Below the pieces are notes generated by a model. The model was not told where the DNA came from. It made no database searches and saw only the letters and a program-made list of their open reading frames with translations. The translations under genes and the position numbers were made by a program. DNA of 64,000 nt. It comes from Symsagittifera roscoffensis. Taxonomy: Eukaryota > Xenacoelomorpha > Acoela > Convolutidae. Positions 1 through 8,553 of this stretch are shown here, piece after piece. Location: the NCBI RefSeq assembly GCF_963678635.1, contig NC_087068.1:13769872-13833871 (forward strand). The letters are read 5' to 3'. Numbering within the stretch: the stretch's first letter is position 1; each line of letters begins with the position of its first letter.

Positions 1-404
1 AAAGTTTTACTCTTTCAGTTTTTCCCAGAAGCGTTATTGGTCATATTTTTGCTTGTGTATGCGAAGTGCAACTTCGCCTCTGTGTAGTTTTTGAAACTCA
101 GAACTACTGAAACTTTTCATACTGATGGTAAAATTTAATGCAGATAGTGAAAACTGGCCTTTTCAAACTGTAAATAAACTGGTAAGACCTTGTAAGTAAA
201 AATTTATATTTAAGAATAATGAACATAATGAAGTTTCTTATATAGGTCTTGCTGATTCTTTTTTCAAGAAAAGTCTTAAAAGTCTCTAATAACTACAGAT
301 GTGCATTCATACATATTGACGCATTTATGAGTGAATTTAGGAAACTATGCGCTTTTTGAGTTCAATTTACTTTCATCTGCTGAAAGTGACTTAAATAGCA
401 CTCT
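1..404. other. AT-rich repeat-bearing non-coding DNA
   Basis: No gene is visible. Around 58-92 it carries the GCGAAGTGCAACTTCGCC segment that recurs as the 3' part of the tRNA-related SINEs near 1508-1540, 19330-19360 and 24935-24965, so the window opens inside or just after a SINE copy. The rest is unique-looking AT-rich sequence. Confidence 0.5.
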
Positions 405-780
405 CCGAAAACGAACGTGGAAATGGCGCGAAAAAACGTGAGCGGTTTCTAGTTTCGAAAGTGGAATATATTTTTTAGATTTCCAGCGGAATAAAAACTA
501 CCGATTGATCCAGTTTTCTCTAGTTGGGCTCATGATATCAAAAAAGCGCCTATCATAATTCGTTCTAGAATTTCAAATCTGAATCTGCTATCTGCTTTAT
601 TTTTGGATAGTGTTCAATCTTCTATGTACTAGAAAGCTTCCGTGGCTGAATGTGTGACTCTTAATCTCTCCTTTTTCTTTGATGTTCGAACTGCTCAAGA
701 AAGTCAATGTTTTTTCTTATGTTTACTTGCGTTTATCACTCTTTTCCGATCTTCGATTGGCTATGGTTTTTAAATTGCAG
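405..780 (+). repeat. Dispersed repeat family R, copy 1 (with insert)
   Basis: This matches 5345-5660 almost base for base, except for an extra block at about 580-672. Family R is recognised by the landmarks TTTCGAAAGTGGAAT, CAGCGGAATAAAAA, TTGATCCAGTTTTCTC and TTGTTCTAGAAATTCAAA in fixed order. It has no coding frame and I see no terminal repeats. Every copy found in the window lies in the same orientation. Confidence 0.7.
580..675 (+). repeat. tRNA-related SINE fragment inserted in family R
   Basis: The stretch from TGCTATCTGCTTTATTTT to GTGACTCTTAATCT is nearly identical to 1312-1395 and 5983-6062. It interrupts family R sequence that is continuous in the 5.3-kb copy. It holds the A-box-like TGGCTGAATG but stops before a B box, so it is truncated. 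Confidence 0.55.
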
Positions 781-999
781 CTCGGATCATCCGCTGTCGG
801 ACGTTGTGAAAACATTTAAAAAGTAAATTTCCGATTTAAAGTTTAATTTTTTTCACTAGTGTTTTTAATGTGGATAACTTGAGCTGGGATGAAAACAAAA
901 TTACTTAGCATGCACTTCATTGTTGATTAAAGTGAAATTTTAGTTAGTCAAGCTTTTTTGTATTTTGACTGCGCTCAGTTTCATCGTGAAGATTGGTTA

Positions 1000-1420
1000 A
1001 TATTTGATTCACTTAAGTGGATTGAATTTTGATTTCTCATTACCCGTGCGATAAGCAAGGGTATTGCAATCAGGTACTAGTTTTTTTTGGTAAATAACTT
1101 TGTTTACAGGACTCTTTTCATCTGGATTTCCTGGAAGCCTGTTATCATCAAATTTACCGCTGCAGATATACTGTGTGTCCTATTTACACTAGCGTCAGCT
1201 TAGTTTGTTATCATGAACATTCTTTTTTTTCTAATCTAACTGGCAAATAAGTGTTCATTAAAATTCTTCACTTATTTGAAAAATCTCAGTGTAGCATTGA
1301 AAGTTGCATAGCATCTGCTATCGGCTTTACTTTTGGATAGTGTTCAATCTTCTATGTACTAGAAAGCTTCCGTGGCGGAATGTGTGACTCTTAATCTTAA
1401 GGTCACAGGTTCGAATCTAT
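1000..1420 (+). repeat. Dispersed repeat, near-identical to 5680-6060
   Basis: From TTTCATCGTGAAGATTG through GATAAGCAAGGGTATTGC and GATATACTGTGTGTCC to the SINE head at 1365, this block is repeated with few differences at 5660-6060. Shorter relatives of the GCGATAAGCAAGGGTATTGC segment occur at 4405 and 30068. No coding potential. Confidence 0.65.
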
Positions 1421-1540
1421 GTGTGGCCGAATTTTAGCTAATGCGAGGCTTATTTACACTTTTTTATTATAGTTTGTAAATTCGATTTTTGTCGTGTTCT
1501 CGCTAGTGTTTGCGAAGCAGGGCTTGGCTTCTGTGTCGAA
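1365..1540 (+). repeat. tRNA-related SINE
   Basis: An A-box-like TGGCGGAATG starts at 1373 and a consensus B box, GGTTCGAATC, lies at 1408-1417. This is the spacing of an internal RNA polymerase III promoter from a tRNA-like head. After a T-rich linker comes the tail segment GTGTTCTCGCTAGTGTTTGC and GCGAAG...TTCTGTGT, found in the other copies. No target-site duplication was resolved. The anticodon region is too degenerate for a functional tRNA. Confidence 0.6.
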
Positions 1541-3055
1541 ATTATTTCTCCTATTAGGAATTGTCTAGTTGGTTATAATTCTACCATCTCGATTTATTAC
1601 ATTTTTTTTTTCGACTAAGAATTTTTGTTCTATATTATATCGGTTTTTTGACCTCATATTGCGTCAAATTGTTCGACGAGCGAAAACGACTTTTTGTGTG
1701 CATGTGTTTTTGAGGGTGAGGGCGACTTACTAATTTTTTTTAACTTCAATTTTTTTGAATTTTTCTTCGGCTTTTTTTCCTTTGTTTTTCCGACTATATA
1801 ATATCAGCGAATTTGCCTAATTTTGCGCTGTTTGATGAGCAAAACAATTTTTGTATATGTGTTTGTAAATTTTGAGGCTGAGCTGTACTTCATAACTTTT
1901 TATCAGTTTTAAATTTTTTTGAATTTTTTTCGTCTTTTCGTTTTTAATTTTCCTTTTTTTACTTGATAAATTTCTTCCTGAATACTATATTGGATGAATG
2001 GCCTCATATTGCGTCGTTCGAACACATGTGTTTTTTTGTCTTTGAGGGTGAGGGGAACGTGAGAGCTTTTTATTAGTCCTAATTTTAACTGAATCTTTTT
2101 CGGCTCTTTTGTTTTTTTTTCTTTTTTCGACTTATTAGGTTTTGGCCTATATTATATCGACGGAGCGATCTCATATTGTTTCATTTGATGCGCGAATAAA
2201 GGTTGATGCGCGTGTTTGAGGGTGAGAGAGACTTCAAAAAAATCTTCGGCTTATAGGGTTTCTGCTAAGGTTTTTTCGGCTTTGTTACCGCCTGATAACT
2301 TTGCTTTCGATGCTTATTTTTCATTCTATTGTCATGGCACGTTTTTGTTTCAAATATAGCCTCATTTTCTTCGATAGATATATTTTTTTGAAATTTTACG
2401 CTTGCGATTAGCAAGCGTTATAAAACCGGATTATAGACTTCTTTTCTGTGACCTCTGTGTGAAAATTCCTAATGTTTTTCCACATTACTCTAATTTATCA
2501 AATTGAAGCTCGTTTTTAAAAATTAAATGGAGTGGTAATTCCCATTAAAGTCACAGACGAAGGTGAATAAAAGGTTGGTCAAATTGATTTATTCTGAAAT
2601 TGGTTTAGTGTTTTCGAAGTTGACAATGCAAAAGTTAATGCGTTAATCAAGCAGCATATCTGGTAATATCCGCTTTGAGAAAGAGCTATATATGCTACCT
2701 GATATCTGAGAATAAAGCAAATATGAAAGTGAAAACAAGACGCGGCGCCAAAGTGGGTGTCTCTAATGGCATATCAAATTGTTTGAAATATGGCTAAAAT
2801 TTTTTTGTTAATTTTGGCCTGACTGTTTTGATTGGCGAGAAGCGCTTGTGATGAAAGATTCTAGTTTTTTTTGCTTAATTTTCATGATTCAATTTGTTTT
2901 TCATTTTGTTTTGATTAACTGACATCTTTTCATTTTCTTTGGTATTGGAACCTAATCCAAACTACATTTTATTATTTATTACTTAGACATTTAATCACTG
3001 TAAAGTATTTAATATTAACCAATCACAATCCATCTAACTAACTACCCACTTATTT
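1541..3055. other. AT-rich non-coding DNA
   Basis: No gene is seen. Between about 1600 and 2290 a degenerate unit of roughly 180-220 bp seems to recur, with the landmarks CTCATATTG, TTTGAGGGTGAG and TTTTTTCGGCTTTTTTT repeated three to four times. This suggests an old tandem array. The remainder is unassigned. Confidence 0.4.
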
Positions 3056-3059
3056 GTAA

Positions 3060-3087
3060 GTGCTGAAATTACTTGTAATTTCAGCAC
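3060..3087. repeat. Perfect 12-bp inverted repeat (hairpin)
   Basis: GTGCTGAAATTA at 3060-3071 and its exact complement at 3076-3087 flank a CTTG loop. It sits just before the base-composition change at 3115. It could be a transposon end or cruciform site; nothing else identifies it. Confidence 0.6.
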
Positions 3088-3114
3088 CAGAGAGATTTGA
3101 ATTTAACTTAGAAA

Positions 3115-3390
3115 ATAGTTGACTCTCCCGAGTACTTCAGCAGCCGCAACAATACCAGTATACTCTAGATCTGTTGAGCCTAGCAGAGACTAGTTAAACA
3201 CCCTGAGACTAGTAGTAATAAGAGTAAGATTAGGATCGGTATTAGACTAAGAAGTTGCACGAATCTATCCGGCTGAAAATAAGATAGCGTGACGAGCAGA
3301 CGGTGTACCCTATCCGAAATTACTCTATGAGCTAGACCTCCATACCTAACTCAGTATATGGTTGTAATTAAACGTCAATGAACGCCCTGA
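3115..3390. other. Unexplained higher-GC island without an ORF
   Basis: This 275-bp segment is clearly richer in G and C than its surroundings, lacks long T runs and has stops in all frames. It has no tRNA or rRNA signature that I recognise. It could be a decayed mobile element or an unidentified RNA gene. Confidence 0.3.
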
Positions 3391-3640
3391 AGACACGTAT
3401 ATAGGTCGGGTTTAATTTTTTTTCGCTTTTTCTTTAAATGCGGTAATAAGTACAGAAGTGTGGTCATGCATTTTATTGCACTTATGTATACTAGCTTTTT
3501 TTGAGTTTGGTTCAAATTCATTTGCTGAAGTAAGGTCCACTATTTAGCTACGACAGTGCAAATAGCGCGAAAAAATGTGAATGAGTTTAAGTGAGAAACT
3601 GGAATTCAGTTTTCTGCTTTTGAGCGGAGTAAAAATTTTC
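3370..3640 (+). repeat. Family R, diverged copy 2
   Basis: It begins with the family's 5' landmark (TCAATGAACGCCCTGAAGAC, then ATATAGG) and ends with the AGCGGAGTAAAAATTT equivalent of CAGCGGAATAAAAA. It is followed head to tail by copy 3. Confidence 0.5.
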
Positions 3641-3990
3641 AAAGTAAATGAATGTATTGAAGACCCTTAAATAGGTGGTGTTGATTTTCATAAGAAAAAA
3701 TTCGTTTATGCTCAAAATTTGTTCAAGTTCGACTTTTATTTTTCGCAGTTTGACTTAATTTTTTTTTTCAAGTTCAGTTCTTTTCCGTTGCGAAGAGGAA
3801 GGCAATTCCCTGATTTAACAGCCGAAGTGATATGGTCGCGGAAAAGTGATCGTTTTCCAGTTTCGAAGGTGGATTTGAATTTTAGATTTCACAGCGGAAT
3901 AAAAAATGTATATATTGACCCAGTTTACTCAAATTTGGTTTGTTTTAAAGAAAATGGCGACAATCTTAATTTTTTTGGAACTCAAGTACC
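3641..3990 (+). repeat. Family R, diverged copy 3
   Basis: It repeats the same order of landmarks as copy 2: ATGAATGTATTGAAGAC, AGTTTCGAAGGTGGA, CACAGCGGAATAAAAAA and TTGACCCAGTTTACTC. A 102-codon open frame here (3719-4027) follows the repeat and is judged accidental. Confidence 0.55.
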
Positions 3991-4029
3991 TTTAAGGTCA
4001 TATTATGGAATTGTAAGACCGCCGTAGAA

Positions 4030-5279
4030 AACATTTTCTAAGAGTGGATTTTATATGGAACTCACAGCAGATTTTTTTGTTTAGAGCTAAAAAAAAGAAT
4101 TCAAGTTTTTTTGCAGCTTTTTTTGCTTGTTAAATAATCATGAACGACATTTTAAATTAATTGCTTAGGTCTATTAGGTTTTCAAGTTGTTTGAGTTTTG
4201 GGCTAGTTTTATGCCAGGAGAATTTTTAGTTTAATAAATGTGTTTTAATTATTAAAATTTACAGCGGAATAAAAATTGTTAATGCGAAAAATATCAAAAC
4301 TTGTTTTTTGCTCGTCTACTTTTTATTTTTGATTGTTAATGGACGAATTGATTTATCATTTAGTTAGGTATTGTATTTTTTTGGCTATTTTTCTTAAAGT
4401 AAAAAGCGATAAGCAAGGGTATTGCAAGCGTGTAGTATACGTTTTTGCCCATAATAGCTTTGTCCACAGGATCTCCACTCCTAAAGGATCTCCTCTTCTG
4501 GAGGATCTTTCATCTTCTGACGTGCTCAATTTCTTGAAAATTCAAAAAAGTTTTCTTGTTCAAGCACGTTTCAGGTTGTAATTATTTTCAGAAAAAATTC
4601 TCATTTTTTTCGGGTTCTTGGTGTTCGTCCTAGTTTCTGTCGGTTCATTTTCTGCTTTTTAACCGCAATTTTTTTTATCTTGCAGAATTTTATTGGCTTA
4701 CGTTTGAAAGCAAGGGTTATTTCAATTTAAACATTTTTTCCTGTAAGTGAAACTTCACAAATTTGTAAATTTACCGAGTCTGATTTTGAGCTTTTTATTT
4801 TCATTTTTTGTTTTCGTTTTCTAAATATTTAAACAGTTTCCGTTTATGTTAAGTCGACTTAGTTACGTTATTTTGCGTAATTTCGGGGGCAAATTATATC
4901 CCATTCGGATTGTTTGTTTCAGTTTGGATGGGTCGTCAAAAACTGTTGACTTTTTGGAATTGTTTATGACAACAGTTTTGTTTTCAGCTCAACAGGTCTT
5001 GACCCTAAGTGTTGCCGCTCGGTAGATGATTTCCATTTTTATGGGATGTTTATAAAATTCATCCAAAATAAATATGAAGTTTTCTATCCGTAAGTTTTCA
5101 ACTTCTGTCAAGTTAGTTTTGTCAAGTAGTTTTTCCAACATAATTTTTTCAGTTTTTTTTTTCATTCCTTTTTTGTAGCGCTATGCGGTTTTTTAATCGC
5201 AAGTGTTGCGAAACTCCGCTTCGCCTGAGTGCTCAATTTCATTTGCGAAATGTAAAGCACATTACGCTCTGTGTTTTTA
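4030..5279. other. AT-rich non-coding DNA with repeat fragments
   Basis: It contains short relatives of repeats seen elsewhere: CAGCGGAATAAAAATTG near 4262, GCGATAAGCAAGGGTATTGC near 4405, and the SINE tail-like GCGAAACTCCGCTTCGCC near 5207. Open frames are short and low in complexity. No gene is supported. Confidence 0.4.
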
Positions 5280-5660
5280 AGAGTATTGAAGAGAGTGAGG
5301 ACTCATATAGGCATAGGTCATTCTTTTATAGGTCTAGGTGATCTCCAAATACAAACGTGGAAATGGCGCAAAAAAACGTGAACGATTTCATGTTTCGAAA
5401 GTGGAATTTTGTTTTTATATTTTCAGCGGAACAAAAAGATCACCTATTGATCCATTTTTCTCTAGTTGGGCTCATGTTATCAAAAAAGCGCCAATCATAA
5501 AATGTTCTAGAATTTCAAAGAGCTTAAAGGGCATCTATTTTTTTCTTTGAAGTTCGAAAGTTGAGATTCTTTCAAGAAAGTCAATGTTTTTTCTTATGTT
5601 TAGTTGCGTTCATTACTCTTTTCCGATCTTTGATTGGCTATGTTTTATAGATTCCATTAA
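5280..5660 (+). repeat. Family R, copy 4
   Basis: It is near-identical to 405-780 without the SINE insertion, so it gives the uninterrupted structure. It includes the family start (ACTCATATAGG) and the conserved end around CTTTTCCGATCTTTGATTGG. Confidence 0.65.
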
Positions 5661-6075
5661 GTTTCATCGTGAAGATTGATTAATATTTGATTCACTTAAG
5701 TGGATTGAATTTTGATTTCTCATTACTCGTTTGCTAAGCAAGCGTATTGCAATGCGGTACTAGTTTTTCGGTAAATAACTTTGTTCACAGGATTTCCTGG
5801 AAGCCTGTTATCATCAATTTTACCGCTGCAGATATACTGTGTGTCCTATTTACACTAGCATCAGCTTAGTTTGTTATTACGAACATTCTTTTTTCTGATC
5901 TTACTGGCAAATAAGTGTTCATTAAAAGTGTTCACTTATTTGGAAATTTCAAAGTGTAGCCTTGAAAGTTGCATAGCATCTGTTATCTGCTTTATTTTTG
6001 GATATTGTTCAATCTTCTATGTACTAATAAGCTTCCGTGGCTGAATTTGTGACTCTTAATCTGAGGGTCGCAGGT
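5660..6075 (+). repeat. Second copy of the 1.0-1.4-kb repeat, ending in a SINE head
   Basis: It parallels 1000-1420 through the SINE A-box-like TGGCTGAATT. The match stops near 6075 where a B box would be expected (GGTCGCAGGTTGAGCC). From there the sequence is a LINE in the opposite orientation, so the LINE joined or inserted at this point. Confidence 0.55.
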
Positions 6076-6965
6076 TGAGCCATAAGTTCGTAAGAGTTGA
6101 GCCAGTGATAACGCGGTGGGCTTGATTTTAGGTGACCTGCAGGTGATTGATAGAATTTTTGCTGGCGGCGTTCGCCCAGGCCGGGGTGAATTAATCTAAA
6201 ATAGGACGAATTATGATTTTGTAAGTGAGCTGCAAAGCATAGGGCCGGGTCGAAAGTAACCCCTAAAACTTTTTGAGTTTTTATCAAGGGGGAGATGCTC
6301 GTTGTTTAAAAAGACAGCGGGAGTTTTGTTGAAATGTAACTTTTTTGTGTGACGAAAGCAAGGTATATGATTCTTTTGATGACGCGAATGCTAACTTAAG
6401 TGAAGTTAAAAAATTAAAATGGCGGTGCAGATAACTATTTAATGAGCCCGATGCTCTCTCAACGTCGGGGCTTTGGTCGAAGGGGTGGAAATCATCAGTG
6501 TATGTGGCGAGGCGATCTTTTTTAGGAACAGACGGGCGTCATGTACCTAAAAATCAAAACGAGATGGTTATAAAACAGAGCCCTGGGTAATAACAGTGAA
6601 GAATTCGGTGCGTGGATACTTGGTTATTAAACATAGTGGTGGCTTGTCGGCCACATAAGTATTTGCTTAGCCAGTTAACTATACTTTTGACAAGGGTGTG
6701 TCATGAATGATTTCCTTAAGTCTTTTATGACACACTATCAAATGCCTTTGAAAGGTCAAGTGTAGCGAGAACAATTGGAAAGGCAGGACGTTTATGGTTC
6801 AAGCCAGCAGTAATAGAAGTTTCAAGAGTGATGAGTGCGGTTGTGGTCGATTGAAATGGTCGGAACCCGTGTTGGTGTGTGGCTTTTGGGAAATGCTTAG
6901 TTAAAAAGGGATGGATAAGCCTCTTCAATTTTGACAGCGAGGCACAGTAGTGAAATAGGCCTGTA
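6076..6965 (-). pseudogene. Broken non-LTR retrotransposon reverse transcriptase
   Basis: Read on the minus strand, this is a truncated and frameshifted LINE RT. Motifs in order are YRPISLL at about 6965, QHGFRPFQSTTTALI followed by LDLSKAFDSV (6725-6870), a WLSKYLCGRQ-type segment, the catalytic-box-like YTDD (6491-6502), and KVLGVTFDP near 6270. Stops and frame changes separate these blocks, so no functional polymerase is encoded. The order and motifs fit Jockey/CR1/I-like LINEs; I cannot assign the clade. The ORF1, the endonuclease and a clear 3' tail are absent. Confidence 0.8.
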
Positions 6966-7321
6966 CGATGTGGAATTTTTATAGTTTTTCAATTTTTTTT
7001 AATATGCCATGTTCGTTTTAAGTTGCAATTTTGTGGCATTTCGTGAGGTTTTTGACATTTTCATCCCATACTTGCAACGTCATCATTAGAACAGCCGGTT
7101 TGTAGTTTCGTGTAGTTTCGTGTTTCAACAGTTTTGAATTAATTAAGGGGAATTGCGGCTCCGATTAAGTTAAATGTTTGTGTGTTGAGTTATTTGAACT
7201 AAATGTAGAGATAAGTTATGAAAACGAATTTGTTTTTTTTTTAATGTTGGATCTAAATGTGGTGGCTATCGTTCACTATCTGGCGTCTATCGACTAACTA
7301 ATTATGATTTGTTTTTGAACA

Positions 7322-7513
7322 GTGAGAGGGGTGATAAAGAGTGGCACTGTTGTCAATTTTGATGCCTTTGCGGGGTTTGCTGTTGACTATGAAAATACCG
7401 CAGAGTCTGTGCTCAATGAACAGACTACTTCAACGCGTTCTCACTTCACAGAGAATATCTTATTTTCCGTATTCATTGCCAGGTCTATTCTTAGTTGCTG
7501 CCATCGTTGTTAG
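7322..7513 (+). CDS. Unassigned open frame, possible exon
   Basis: A 60-codon open stretch follows an acceptor-like TTTTTGAACAG (ends 7320) and could leave at GCCAG|GTCTAT (near 7482). Base and codon composition are less AT-biased than the surroundings. It contains FDAFAGFAVDYENTAE, which I do not recognise. It lies in the expected direction and position for an upstream exon of the thioester-protein gene, but I see no macroglobulin-domain match. It could equally be a transposon fragment. Confidence 0.2.
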   Translation: MRGVIKSGTVVNFDAFAGFAVDYENTAESVLNEQTTSTRSHFTENILFSVFIARSILSCCHRC

Positions 7514-7539
7514 CCTTTGTGCTTATTGCTTATTCCTTT

Positions 7540-7657
7540 CCGCTTTCGGATCTTGATAATTATCCCCCTTTTTCGATTTTCAGAAAATCAACTTTGGCAT
7601 AGTAAACAAGGTTCAAAAGGGGGGGGGGGGGGGATAGTTACTAAGATCCCCGCTTTC
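7540..7657. mobile_element. 102-bp MITE with 8-bp target duplication
   Basis: The element spans 7548-7649. It begins GGATCTTGATAATTATCCCC and ends with the imperfect complement ...ATAGTTACTAAGATCC. The direct repeat CCGCTTTC flanks it exactly at 7540-7547 and 7650-7657. It holds a run of 15 G (7619-7633). It is too short to code. The termini resemble those of the Merlin-related family described below (GG, then TCTT, then a C run), and an 8-bp duplication also fits Merlin. Confidence 0.85.
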
Positions 7658-7821
7658 TAACAATAACGCATTTACAGCATCATCGCCTTTCCTTCTAATT
7701 ACACTTGCGAGCTTGCAAGAGAAGTGTATTAGTAAGAACCTTCTTTTTTTCCCAACCTAAGTCTCAAAATAAAAGTGCTACTTTTGGTGGCACATTGATT
7801 CGTTAGGCTGCTGTAGCAGTA

Positions 7822-8553
7822 TACAGAGCTGATTTAAATTAACCGGACAAAACGCGTTAAACTTGAAATTGAAAACCCGTTTTTCTCAAATTGGGTTGAG
7901 ATTAGGTGAAAACTTATGAAGACAAAACTTGCTTAAAATTTTAGCAGAATGAATATGGTGTAATTTGTTCTGCGAAATTCGGGCCCGAAATTTTACCCTA
8001 AAATTGGGTCATTTTGGCTTTTCTTAGTTAATCAAAAATTACGACGAAAATGCCTAGTTGATAACAGACATAACTATATCAAAATGAGCCCCTTGCGTAG
8101 CTCAACAAACTTTAAGAAGAGTATATTCTCCAAAATATTGTATAAATTAATTTATTTTTGTTTGATAGACAAAAATGTCATTTTTACTATATAAAATACC
8201 AACTTTTTATTTAAAAACAATTTTTAAACAATTTGCATTTTTTTTGGAGAAAATACCCTTCTTAAAGTTTGTTGGGCTATGTAAGGGGCTCACTTTGATA
8301 TAATTATGTCTGTTATCGACTAGGTATTTTGGCGTAATTTTTGATTAATTAAGAAAAGCCAAAATGACCCAATTTTGGGGAAAATTTCGGGCCCGAATTT
8401 CGCAGAACCAATTACACCATATTAATTCTGCTAAAATTTTAAGCAAGTTTTGTCTTCATAAGTTTTCTCCTAAACTCAACCCAATTTGAGAAAAACCGGT
8501 TTTAAATTTCAAGTTTAACGCGTTTTGTCCGGTTAATTTACATCAGCACTGTA
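7822..8553. mobile_element. Foldback element with about 310-bp inverted arms (Tc1/mariner-like ends)
   Basis: The left arm (7824-8135) and right arm (8241-8551) are imperfect reverse complements over almost their full length, separated by an AT-rich loop of about 105 bp. The ends are CAGAGCTGAT and ATCAGCACTG, and a TA dinucleotide borders each side (7822-7823, 8552-8553). CAGTGCTG-type ends with TA duplication are typical of Tc1/mariner transposons. There is no ORF, so this is a non-autonomous derivative or a hairpin built from two copies. Confidence 0.8.

Noticed and set aside
3719-4027. 102-codon plus frame
   Set aside because: It coincides with a family R repeat copy; other copies are not open in this frame.
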